Part shown: positions 16,629 through 24,426 of the stretch, one piece after another
How the letters are laid out: the number at the start of each line of letters is the position of its first letter
Position numbering within the stretch: position 1 is the stretch's first letter
DNA from: Verrucomicrobiales bacterium
GTDB taxonomy: Bacteria > Verrucomicrobiota > Verrucomicrobiia > Limisphaerales > J093
Assembly (NCBI GenBank): GCA_015075445.1
Contig: JABTUJ010000003.1
Coordinates: forward strand, 124,001 to 188,000
Length of the DNA stretch: 64,000 nucleotides
Reading direction: 5' to 3'
Position numbers and translations under genes: made by a program
The notes under the pieces: generated by a model
The model's database searches: none
Seen by the model: the letters and a program-made list of their open reading frames with translations, nothing else
What the model was told of the DNA's origin: nothing

Positions 16629-16824
16629 GTGACAGGTGAGGCGTGAGGCGTGATGCGTGATGGGTGATGCGTGATGCGTGATGCGTGATGCGTGACAAGT
16701 GATGCGTGATGCGTGATGCGTGATGCGTGATGCGTGACAAGTGATGCGTGATGCGTGACAAGTGATGCGTGATGGGTGATGCGTGACAAGTGATGCGTGA
16801 TGGGTGATGCGTGACAAGTGATGG
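16629..16824 (+). repeat. GTGANNN heptamer array 3 (28 units)
   Basis: Twenty-eight contiguous 7-bp units (196 bp). Triplets are CAG, GGC x2, TGC, TGG, TGC x4, CAA, TGC x5, CAA, TGC x2, CAA, TGC, TGG, TGC, CAA, TGC, TGG, TGC, CAA, TGG. The second half shows a 28-bp super-period (TGC-TGG-TGC-CAA). It ends 16 bp before the four-helix-bundle gene. The preceding 16420-16628 holds no convincing gene. Confidence 0.95.
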
Positions 16825-16840
16825 GTGGATGGGCTGCAAT

Positions 16841-17347
16841 ATGAACTATCAGGAATGGCTTAGATCGGTGCCGACGTCACTTCAGGGCGATCCGCTGTGG
16901 ACGGTGGAAGCGTATCGGCTGGCGCTATTCGCGACGGACATCGCGTGGCATGACGTCACCAAGCTCATGCAAGACAAACGCACGGTGGGCCTCGCTAGCC
17001 AGCTTTATGAGGCCGTGGGCTCCGTGGGTGCGAACCTGTCCGAGGGATACTCCCGCGGGACGGGCCGGGACCGCGCCCGGTTCTACGAATACGCGCTCGG
17101 TTCTGCTCGTGAGAGCCGGACCTGGTACTTCGGCGGCCGCCATGTGCTCGGAGACGCGATTGTCGGTCACCGACTGGCTTTTCACACGCAGGTCATTCGC
17201 TTGTTGTTGACGATGATCCCTGACCAGCGTGGACGATCGCTCCGCGAGGAGTCCGCCCCCTACGGTGCCGCCGTACACCCGCAAGCCGACAGCGGACTCC
17301 GGGACTTCGAACAGCAATGTCTCCTTACCAACATCCCCCTCCCCTGA
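16841..17347 (+). CDS. Four-helix-bundle protein (S23 / bAvd family)
   Basis: A 168-residue helical protein of the family named after a 23S rRNA intervening-sequence protein, also known as bAvd because the accessory protein of diversity-generating retroelements shares its fold. ATG 16841 (MNYQEWLRSV) is chosen because it lies just after the array. The family signature is VGLASQLYEAVGSVGANLSE with GYSRGTGRDRARFYEYALGS. Avd proteins bind nucleic acid and the reverse transcriptase. No reverse transcriptase, template repeat or rRNA is seen nearby. The gene is bracketed by heptamer array 3 in plus orientation and array 4 in minus orientation, and its TGA stop forms the first bases of array 4. The gene's role is unknown. 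Confidence 0.85.
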   Translation: MNYQEWLRSVPTSLQGDPLWTVEAYRLALFATDIAWHDVTKLMQDKRTVGLASQLYEAVGSVGANLSEGYSRGTGRDRARFYEYALGSARESRTWYFGGRHVLGDAIVGHRLAFHTQVIRLLLTMIPDQRGRSLREESAPYGAAVHPQADSGLRDFEQQCLLTNIPLP

Positions 17348-17393
17348 TCACTTATCACGTATCACGCCTCACGTATCACGTATCACGCCTCAC
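17345..17393 (-). repeat. GTGANNN heptamer array 4 (7 units, inverted)
   Basis: Seven contiguous units read as NNNTCAC on the plus strand (17345-17393), thus GTGANNN on the minus strand. In plus order they are TGATCAC, TTATCAC, GTATCAC, GCCTCAC, GTATCAC twice, GCCTCAC. The first unit begins on the TGA stop of the four-helix-bundle gene. The array ends 9 bp before ccdA, leaving no room for a normal ribosome site. Confidence 0.92.
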
Positions 17394-17402
17394 GCTTCGG
17401 GC

Positions 17403-18101
17403 ATGGAACAACTCTTTACCAACCTCAGTCACGCGGTCGAAGGCGCCCCGCTGGTGGCGCTGGCCGCCTCGTTCGTTTGGGGCATCCTGAGCATCATCCT
17501 CAGCCCCTGTCACCTGGCCAGCATCCCGCTGATCGTCGGGTTCATCAGCGGGCAGGGGCCGGTGACGACGCGACGGGCCTTCTGGACCTCGACGCTGTTT
17601 TCCATCGGCATCCTCATTACCATCGCGGCGATTGGGGTCATCACCGCGGCGGCCGGCCGCATGATGGGCGATGTGGGGCGTTACGGGAACTACTTCGTGG
17701 CGTTGATCTTTTTCGTGGTGGGCCTGCATCTGGTCGGCGTGATTCCCCTGTCCTTTGCCGGTGCAGGGCCGGTGAACCTGAAGCGCAAGGGCATGCTGGC
17801 GGCGTTCGTTCTGGGGCTGGTGTTCGGCATCGCTCTGGGGCCCTGCACGTTCGCCTACATGGCGCCGATGCTGGCGGTGACTTTTAAGCTAGGCGGCGAG
17901 GCACCGTTATATGCCGCGGGGCTGCTGCTGGCTTATGGGGTGGGCCATTGCGGGGTAATTGTGGCGGCGGGGACGTCCACGGAGCTGGTCGAGTGCTGGC
18001 TCAAGTGGAACGAGCAATCCAAGGGCGTCGCGGTGCTCAAGGTGGTGTGTGGTATCCTCGTCCTGCTCGGTGGGGTTTGGCTGATCTACACGGCGCCGTG
18101 A
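17403..18101 (+). CDS. ccdA: CcdA/DsbD-type thiol-disulfide transmembrane protein
   Basis: A 232-residue inner-membrane protein with six hydrophobic segments. CcdA moves electrons from cytoplasmic thioredoxin to periplasmic thiols. The two paired cysteines that define the family are Cys36 in LSPCHLASIPLIVGF and Cys148 in ALGPCTFAYMAPML. It starts at ATG 17403, 9 bp after the heptamer array. It can supply electrons to the anchored thioredoxin at 13297 and help keep cytochrome heme cysteines reduced for the octaheme protein. Similar CcdA genes occur beside ArsP and thioredoxin genes elsewhere. Confidence 0.9.
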   Translation: MEQLFTNLSHAVEGAPLVALAASFVWGILSIILSPCHLASIPLIVGFISGQGPVTTRRAFWTSTLFSIGILITIAAIGVITAAAGRMMGDVGRYGNYFVALIFFVVGLHLVGVIPLSFAGAGPVNLKRKGMLAAFVLGLVFGIALGPCTFAYMAPMLAVTFKLGGEAPLYAAGLLLAYGVGHCGVIVAAGTSTELVECWLKWNEQSKGVAVLKVVCGILVLLGGVWLIYTAP

Positions 18102-18342
18102 ACCTCTCGAAGCGGTGAACCATCCTCTTTACGACAATGGCGCTGGCTTCCGTGGGCGGTGCTCGCGGCTACGAAGGCTCCGGCCTTCGGCCGGCCAGCG
18201 CCTCCCGTTGCGCCGGGTGGCGGTCGCCGGGCGGATTCGTTGTCGCGGATTCGCTTGCCATGGACTCTTCCGGGTGCGCATTTCGTGGGCGCACCGTGAA
18301 CCGTGAACGCATAACCACAAACCCCGAACGAAAGGACCTGCG

Positions 18343-19023
18343 ATGAACGATACCGTGACCCGACGCAACTTCCTCACCACTGCCAGTGTCGCTGCCGTGG
18401 CGGCCACTGCTGCCTCGAGCTCCGCCCGCGCTGCCGAAGCCGGTGGCCCCGGGATGCTGAAGATCCTCGGCGTGTCCTGCAGCCCGCGCCGAGGCATGAC
18501 GACGGCCCAGGCCGTGCAAGCCGCCCTGAACGCCGCCCAGGCCGTGGATTCACGGATCCAGACCGAACTGATTGACCTCGGCGGCCTCAGTATCGCCCCG
18601 TGGTCGCCCAAGCCGCCGGAGGACGACATGAAGGCCATCCTGCCGAAGTTCCAGGATCCGGCGCTCGCCGGCCTGATCGTGGGTTCGCCCAGCTATTTTC
18701 GCAGCTTGAGCGGTCTGGCGAAGTGTTTCCTGGAACGACTGGCGCCGCTCCGCGAGCCCAAGATGGTGCTGGCCGACAAGCCGTTTGGCGTCGTCGCGGT
18801 GGGGGCGTTCCGCAATGGCGGACAGGAACTGACGATCGAGCAGATTCAGGCCATCCTCCTCTGCTACGGCATGATTCCAGTGGGCGGTCATGCGCCGGCG
18901 TTCCAGGGCGCCACCGTGCTGTCCGCCAATGACAGCATTGCTCAGGACGATCTCGGTTTGAAGACGGCGGCCCAACTCGGCAAGCACGTGGGTGAAGTCG
19001 CGGTCAAGCTGGTCGGCCGCTGA
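18343..19023 (+). CDS. Tat-exported flavodoxin-fold NAD(P)H:FMN reductase-like protein
   Basis: A 226-residue flavodoxin-fold protein (NADPH-dependent FMN reductase type). The N-terminus VTRRNFLTTASVAAVAA is a twin-arginine signal followed by ARAAEA as the likely cleavage site, so it would be folded in the cytoplasm and exported. The phosphate-binding loop is GVSCSPRRGMTTAQ, and VGSPSYFRSLSGLAKCFLER matches the family's second loop. It could be compared with ArsH, a methylarsenite oxidase, but ArsH proteins are not Tat-exported and its typical motif is not seen. Being last in the redox cluster, it may be a flavin-dependent periplasmic reductase or oxidase. The 240-bp gap before it has no gene. 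Confidence 0.8.
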   Translation: MNDTVTRRNFLTTASVAAVAATAASSSARAAEAGGPGMLKILGVSCSPRRGMTTAQAVQAALNAAQAVDSRIQTELIDLGGLSIAPWSPKPPEDDMKAILPKFQDPALAGLIVGSPSYFRSLSGLAKCFLERLAPLREPKMVLADKPFGVVAVGAFRNGGQELTIEQIQAILLCYGMIPVGGHAPAFQGATVLSANDSIAQDDLGLKTAAQLGKHVGEVAVKLVGR

Positions 19024-19562
19024 GTCCGCAAGGAACTCCGGCGGGAGACAATCAGGGGGAGCGGCGGGCGTCCCTGCTTCATGCCGTTGACTTGCACCCC
19101 AGCCCCCAAGGCTCAAGAGCGCCCTGACGAGACATCTGCGACAACGTCTGCCGCACCCAGTGCCCCAGCTCACGGTCCCGGTACTCAATCATCAATCATG
19201 ATTCGCATGGAAGGACGGAACCTCCGTCAGGTCGACACCGCTTTGGTATCGCACGCACTAAAGCGCGGGTGTCCAATACGTGGCGTTGTCGCTCACGGGA
19301 AGTGACCCACCTCGTGGGCGGGGGATTGCCTTTTCCGGCGGGCGGCGGGACCGGGGCGTAAGAAGATCCCCTTGCCCTGCCTCGACCGCGCGGGACCGTT
19401 TCGGTAAGACAGCTTCCGACTGTTGGACGACATGCCCCGGGTCGGCGCGCGGGCTCAGCACCACGCCGGAGCGCTCACCGATCTTCCCCGCCTTGTGAAA
19501 GGCCGGCCCATGGCTGAGACGCCCCTGTCTCACGGTGGTGGCAGCTCGCCGCTCCAGGAAGT
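19024..19562. other. Gene-free stretch
   Basis: About 540 bp separate the flavodoxin-like gene from the convergent HzsA-like gene. Short open frames occur on both strands, but none has plausible protein composition, a ribosome site or a recognisable motif. No tRNA-like fold, heptamer array or element A copy was seen here. Confidence 0.6.
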
Positions 19563-22562
19563 TCACGGCCTTTCGATGACCGGCGCGCTGGCCACGCGGG
19601 GACGGATGGGCAGCCGCTCGATGCCGGGGAAATCCGGGTCGCCCAAAGCGCGCAGTTCCACGTCGCCCAGGAACGGGCAGCAGGCATCCACCCACGCGAT
19701 CAAGCGGTGCAACTCCGCCGCGGGCACCTTGACCTGGTAATGTTGGCCGCTGGAGGCCAGCTCAATCAGCCGGCTGGCGCGCGAGAGGTACTGCATGGGC
19801 GGGAGCGTCACCAAGGCTTGCGGATCATTCGGATCGTAATTCTCCACCGGAATCGCACCCGCGATGCCGTAGCCGGGCTTGCCGCCAGGCACCGGATTTC
19901 CCCAGCCGGCCGGGCCCACCAGCGTCAGGTAGGGCTCCTTGAAAACGTGGTGCCCCGGACGCAAGACGAGGTTGGGCTCCGCGGAATCCGGGTCGTCGCG
20001 GTGGCATGGGACGCAATGCCGGTCCAGCACGGGCTGCGCGAATCGCTCGTAGCTGATGCACTCGTCGCCCCACGGCGGCGGGGACAACGGCGTCGGCGCA
20101 CGCCGCAGGGCCAGCGCCGCGGCGGGGCGGGGCGACACGCTCTGCCCCTCGTGACAGCCGGTGCAGCCGCGCACTTCGCCCGGCATCAGGCCGGTGAAAC
20201 TCCGCATGGTTTGCAGGCAGCGGCGCTCCGCGTCGAGCAACTGGAAGAACAACGCGCGACCCGCCGGCGCCTGGAAATACACCGAGCCGTCGCGCTCCAC
20301 CGGCACTTCCGACAGGATGCGCTTTACGCCTTCTTCCTGCACGATGGATACCGCCGGGCCGCTGTGGCGATAGGTCTTGTTCCACGTGGAGTAGGTCTTG
20401 TAGTCGAGCTGGAAGACCCGCAGGAACTTCACCATGTCGTGCGTCACGCCGGGTACGCCCTGGCAGACATCGGCGCTGTAGAACACGCCCGGCTCGACGC
20501 GCTTCCGGTCCTTGCCGGTGCCGGGCCAGGCGACGCGGTCCGGTGGCGCGGGCGGGCGGGCCCGCGGCTTCACCGGCAGCGCGTGCCAGACGTTGTGGCG
20601 CCCTTCATAGATCAGGTCGCGGTTGCCGTGAACGTCCATCAGATAAAGCCGGAACTTCCCGCCCTCGCCGCGCGCCGACACGAGGAACTCCTCCGCCGAC
20701 ACCGGATAAGGAGTCTTGTAGCCGGTGTAGCGGCCCGCGGCGTGGTAGTCGGACGCTTCCGGGGTGTCCTGCGGCGGAAGGGTCACTTCCGGCCAGCGCA
20801 AGTCGGCGGTGACTTTCGTCAGGCCGTGCGGGAAATCGCGTCCTTGGTCGGGGTCAATGATCCCAATCGAGCCGGACCACCAGTCGTGATGCCCCACGCC
20901 GGAGAACATCACCCGCCGGCTGCCAGGCATGGGGCGGGGCTCCGACAAGTGATCGGGCCAGACCGACTGGTTGCCCCAGAAATGGGCCGTGCCCGTGCCG
21001 TCCTGGCCCGTGGTCCACAACTTCTGCAGACGCCAGAGCGGTTTGTCCGAGTATTCCCAGCGCGAGTAGATCACCCGGCCATCGTGCAACAGGGCCGGCA
21101 CGAAATCCGGCTCGCCGTTGTGGCTGATCAAGTACACGTTCCGCCCGTCGGCGTCGCAGCGTGCCAGCGTGTAGGAGTAGATGAACGGCCCGCAGCGCAC
21201 GTAACTGTTGCCGCGCGTGGTGGTGAACAGGATGTGCCCGCCGGGCAAATAGATCGGATCAATGTCGTCGTACTCGCTGTCCGTCAACTGCCGCCGCCCG
21301 GTGCCATCGAGGTTCATGTCATACAGGTGAAAACTCTTCTCCTCCGCCGGCTTGAAGCAGAATAGAACTTTGGTCGCGTCAAACGACAGGTCCGGCCGCC
21401 AGAAACTGCCCGGCTCGTCGGGGGCCAACTGGCGAACCCACCCGCCCGGATGCAAACCCTCCAGGACGACCAAACGCCCACCGGGCACCGCCATGATCCC
21501 CAGGCGATGAATCGCCTCGTGAAGCGACTCCGGCCCCTGCGGCAACGGCTGGTCAATGAACAGGAGCCGGGTGAAATCCAGCGCGGGATTCTTGAAGAAA
21601 AGGCTGCGCTTCACGCGGCGCACCGCGAAATGGAGTTCCCTCACCGCCGACGCCTCGCCCGCGTAGGCGAGGACCGGACTCTCCAGGACGTCTTCGGCTC
21701 CGAAGCCGGGGATCTGTCCCCACGGCCCCTGGCCCAGCGGCGCCGCCACGGCGGCTGACGTCCACCCCGGGCCGTCCAACGCAGGCTGTTCACCGGATTC
21801 CTCCCCCCCGCTCGCCTGCCACGAAGTGTCCGTGACGATCTCCACACGCTGCCCGTTCTCGAGCAGCATGACCAGACGCGCGATCAGCCCCGCCGGGTTC
21901 TTGCCGGGCGCCGGCTGGTTGACCGCCCGCACCGCCAGCACATGACTGCCCGCTGACAACGATCCCGTGAGCGAAAAGATGGCGGGACGCTGCCAAGTGC
22001 CATGCAATCCCACCCGCCGCCCATCCAGAAAGACCTCACCGGCATCATCCGTCGCCACGCGTACTTCCGCCGCGCGCACGCCGTCCGGGGCCTCGAAACG
22101 GCGGAAGAACCAGCGTGTCGATGCCGGCGCGTCCTCGCTGGGACGCCCCTCCGGAAACCAAATCCACTGCGGCGAGACGGCGACGCTTCCACCCCGCGAC
22201 GTCGGCGTGGCCTCGCGCGAAAGCTCCGCCCAGCGGTGTTCCAACGCCTCGAGTTCCCTCCCTTCCGCGTCCAGGGCCAGGGCCGGATGGCGCGCCCGCA
22301 ACCGCGCCGCCAGTTCCTGCGCCCAGCCGATTTCCTTCGCCGTTCGGGCCAGCAAGGGTTCCCCCATCGCCTGAAAAAGCCAGTCGCGCTCGAGCGCGTC
22401 GCTGGCCTGTTCGGTGGTCAACCGTGTCGTTTCTGGCGCGCGCGGATGGCGGTCACGGGTGGCGGCGACCGGCGCGGCGTCAGAAGCACGCGCGCCGAGT
22501 GGCAGCATCGCCAAACCGGTGGCGGACAGGGCGACCAGGAGCCTTCCGTTCAGGATTCTCAT
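19563..22562 (-). CDS. Large secreted diheme protein with HzsA-like propeller
   Basis: A 999-residue exported protein. The start is ATG 22562 (MRILNGRLLVALSATGLAML), which gives a signal peptide; the frame is open further upstream but overlaps the BMC gene. An N-terminal jelly-roll-like region (RWFFRRFEAPDGVRAAEVRV) is followed by a propeller with blades such as FHLYDMNLDGTGRRQLTD. Two heme motifs, CTGCH near residue 800 and CVPCH near 850, lie in the C-terminal part. The middle and end resemble the alpha subunit of hydrazine synthase and its many relatives of unknown function in Planctomycetota and Verrucomicrobiota. No anammox genes are present, so hydrazine synthesis is not implied. It lies 50 bp downstream of the BMC shell gene on the same strand. 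Confidence 0.82.
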   Translation of the reverse strand: MRILNGRLLVALSATGLAMLPLGARASDAAPVAATRDRHPRAPETTRLTTEQASDALERDWLFQAMGEPLLARTAKEIGWAQELAARLRARHPALALDAEGRELEALEHRWAELSREATPTSRGGSVAVSPQWIWFPEGRPSEDAPASTRWFFRRFEAPDGVRAAEVRVATDDAGEVFLDGRRVGLHGTWQRPAIFSLTGSLSAGSHVLAVRAVNQPAPGKNPAGLIARLVMLLENGQRVEIVTDTSWQASGGEESGEQPALDGPGWTSAAVAAPLGQGPWGQIPGFGAEDVLESPVLAYAGEASAVRELHFAVRRVKRSLFFKNPALDFTRLLFIDQPLPQGPESLHEAIHRLGIMAVPGGRLVVLEGLHPGGWVRQLAPDEPGSFWRPDLSFDATKVLFCFKPAEEKSFHLYDMNLDGTGRRQLTDSEYDDIDPIYLPGGHILFTTTRGNSYVRCGPFIYSYTLARCDADGRNVYLISHNGEPDFVPALLHDGRVIYSRWEYSDKPLWRLQKLWTTGQDGTGTAHFWGNQSVWPDHLSEPRPMPGSRRVMFSGVGHHDWWSGSIGIIDPDQGRDFPHGLTKVTADLRWPEVTLPPQDTPEASDYHAAGRYTGYKTPYPVSAEEFLVSARGEGGKFRLYLMDVHGNRDLIYEGRHNVWHALPVKPRARPPAPPDRVAWPGTGKDRKRVEPGVFYSADVCQGVPGVTHDMVKFLRVFQLDYKTYSTWNKTYRHSGPAVSIVQEEGVKRILSEVPVERDGSVYFQAPAGRALFFQLLDAERRCLQTMRSFTGLMPGEVRGCTGCHEGQSVSPRPAAALALRRAPTPLSPPPWGDECISYERFAQPVLDRHCVPCHRDDPDSAEPNLVLRPGHHVFKEPYLTLVGPAGWGNPVPGGKPGYGIAGAIPVENYDPNDPQALVTLPPMQYLSRASRLIELASSGQHYQVKVPAAELHRLIAWVDACCPFLGDVELRALGDPDFPGIERLPIRPRVASAPVIERP

Positions 22563-22612
22563 GCGGATGGTTGGGTTACGCCCTATGTCGCAGGGACGAT
22601 CGTAGCCTTTCC

Positions 22613-23281
22613 CTATCGGGGCAGCAGTGCCGTGAGGTCGTCGTGCGGTCGGGCGATGACGTGAGCGGCGATGAGCTTGCCCAACTGGCCTACCGCCCGC
22701 GAACCGGCCTCCACCGCCGCCGTTACCGCCGCCACGTCGCCGCGCACGATGACCGTGACGTAGGCGGCGCCGATCTTCTCCTTGCCGACCAAGGTGACGT
22801 TGGCCGCCTTGAGCATGGCGTCGGTGGCTTCGAGGATGGCCGTCAGGCCCTGGGTCTCGAGGATTCCTAGAGCTTCTTGTTTCGAGTTCATAGCCGGGTC
22901 TGGTGCTGGCGGAAAGTCTGTGGGCAAGAGCTGGTCGCGCCCGCCGTAGAGGGGATTCGGCGCATTGGGAAAATGCAGCAACGCACTCAGAGCGGACTCG
23001 GGTCGCGCCAGGCATTTCACCCGGGCCGTCCCACCGAGTTCCTGCGTGCGACGTTCCGCAAATCCCAGCGCAGCTTCCACCGCCGCCACGTCGCCTTCAA
23101 GGCGGAGCATCAGGTTCTCGTTGCCCGTCGTCTCGATGCCCAGGAGCCGCACGGGCGCCGCTTTCACCACTTGGTCTGCCACGACGGCCGCCAAGCTCAG
23201 AAAGGGGATTTCGGCGAAGCCCAGGGCCCGGGCGCCGGTCAGTTGGCCATCCCACGCCACTGGTTCAACCACCGAACTCAT
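22613..23281 (-). CDS. Tandem bacterial microcompartment shell protein (BMC-T)
   Basis: A 222-residue protein of two BMC domains in one frame, starting at ATG 23281 ([12 protein letters not shown]). The first domain contains [20 protein letters not shown] and [20 protein letters not shown]; the second [20 protein letters not shown] and [22 protein letters not shown] proteins form trimers that look like hexamers and often carry gated pores in polyhedral shells. An internal ATG at the domain border (MNSKQEALG) could start a separate single-domain product. No vertex proteins, other shell genes or encapsulated enzymes are visible. The only same-strand neighbour is the HzsA-like cytochrome, 50 bp downstream. 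Confidence 0.88.
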   Translation of the reverse strand: MSSVVEPVAWDGQLTGARALGFAEIPFLSLAAVVADQVVKAAPVRLLGIETTGNENLMLRLEGDVAAVEAALGFAERRTQELGGTARVKCLARPESALSALLHFPNAPNPLYGGRDQLLPTDFPPAPDPAMNSKQEALGILETQGLTAILEATDAMLKAANVTLVGKEKIGAAYVTVIVRGDVAAVTAAVEAGSRAVGQLGKLIAAHVIARPHDDLTALLPR

Positions 23282-23382
23282 GGTCCGGAGGCTATAGCTC
23301 GGACGCGAAACCAACAAGTGAGTAGAATTCTCTCTTGCCAAGCGCTTGGTCAGCCTTCGGGGAGCTTGCTGACGGTTGGCCA

Positions 23383-24366
23383 TCAGCCGCCCAAAGGCGT
23401 GCCATTCGGGTCAGTTTTTGACTTTGTCTGCTCCCGCTCCGACCGCCGGCGCCGAGAGAGCAGTTGGCTCAGGTAGCCCCGGCTGCCCATCCCCAGTCGT
23501 TCAGCGACCCACCCCATCGTCATCGTGGTTTCCGCCCGCAGTCGGGCCGCCAGAGCCAACTTCTCGGCCGCCCCTTTGGGACGCGCCCGCCAGTCTTCGG
23601 ACGTCCCCTTCCGACGTCTGCCTTCCTCGGCGATGATGCGTTCGGCCTTCGCCAGCTCGCTTTCGGCGCGCTCCTGACCGTAGTGCTCGGCGCCCAGGCG
23701 CTCGCTCATTTGGGCCAGCAATTCCTGGCGGAACGCGGGTTCCCCCAGACACCAGCCGCGCCGGACGGCCCGGAACTCCCCGTCCTTCTCTGCCCCGCGA
23801 CGCGTTTCGAGCGCCCGCTCCAGTTGCTGCCGCCCGGCCGTGCTGTCCTTGGGGATGCGATACTCCCCCAGCAGCCGGTCCACCCGCAGCCAGCCGGGGC
23901 GGCGCGATGGCGAGCCCAGGTAGGCGGGCCAACTGCCCCAGCGGTAGTGCTTCAGGGGCTGGTCCGGTGTCAGGAGTCTGGCCCGCGACGGATTAAGGTG
24001 GACATAGTCGCAGACGGTCCTCAGGTAGCCGTTGCCCGAGCCATCCACGATCAGGGACTTGTAGCGTCCGGCGAAGAGATGGCCGCAGACCCGGTGTCGA
24101 CGATTGAACCGGTTGGTGTAGGTGCCCAGCAGCCATTTCATGCCGGCCACCAGATTCGGCTGTGGGGTTTCGAGGACCAGATGAAAGTGGTTTGGCATCA
24201 GGACGTAGGCGTGAACCTGCCACCCCGCCTTGTCACACGCCTCGTCGAGCGTCTGCAGGAACCGTTCCCGATCCAAGTCGTCGCGGAAGATGGGCTCGCG
24301 CCGGTCGCCGCGGTTCATGAGGTGGTAGATCGCACCGGGATACTGGAGTCGCAACTGGCGGGCCAT
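23383..24366 (-). CDS. REP-associated tyrosine transposase (Y1 HUH, RAYT)
   Basis: A 327-residue IS200-like single-strand transposase of the RAYT kind. The N-terminus [20 protein letters not shown] is typical. The HUH metal motif is [10 protein letters not shown] with His60 and His62, followed by [13 protein letters not shown] and [13 protein letters not shown] long C-terminal part (Arg/Glu-rich, with a helix-turn-helix-like [20 protein letters not shown]) is also usual for these proteins. RAYTs nick and join single-stranded palindromic ends and spread REP elements. The gene appears intact. Its last codons ([12 protein letters not shown]) overlap the left inverted end of the element. Confidence 0.92.
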   Translation of the reverse strand: MARQLRLQYPGAIYHLMNRGDRREPIFRDDLDRERFLQTLDEACDKAGWQVHAYVLMPNHFHLVLETPQPNLVAGMKWLLGTYTNRFNRRHRVCGHLFAGRYKSLIVDGSGNGYLRTVCDYVHLNPSRARLLTPDQPLKHYRWGSWPAYLGSPSRRPGWLRVDRLLGEYRIPKDSTAGRQQLERALETRRGAEKDGEFRAVRRGWCLGEPAFRQELLAQMSERLGAEHYGQERAESELAKAERIIAEEGRRRKGTSEDWRARPKGAAEKLALAARLRAETTMTMGWVAERLGMGSRGYLSQLLSRRRRSEREQTKSKTDPNGTPLGG

Positions 24367-24426
24367 GCGCGCAGCGTGAGGAGCGCGGTCGGAGGTGTCA
24401 ATATGACAATGTCAAGAACTGACCCC
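23408..24426 (-). mobile_element. RAYT element with imperfect inverted ends (element B)
   Basis: The transposase is enclosed by GGGTCAGTTTTTGACTTTGTC (23408-23428, of which the first 20 bases are the core) and the inverse of GGGGTCAGTTCTTGACATTG at 24405-24426, with two mismatches between them. The right end runs into the 3' end of the cysteine desulfurase gene. A transposase-free version with perfect 25-bp arms lies at 29659-29735. This gives an autonomous unit and a short derivative in one window. Confidence 0.75.

Noticed and set aside
16841..17347. Diversity-generating retroelement
   Set aside because: The four-helix-bundle protein is Avd-like, but no reverse transcriptase, template repeat or variable target gene is visible.
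18343..19023. ArsH organoarsenical oxidase
   Set aside because: The fold is similar, but the protein has a Tat signal and lacks the usual ArsH N-terminal motif, so it was called only a flavodoxin-fold reductase.
19563..22562. Hydrazine synthase and anammox metabolism
   Set aside because: Only a distant likeness to the alpha subunit is seen. No beta or gamma subunits or other anammox genes are present, and such homologs are widespread.
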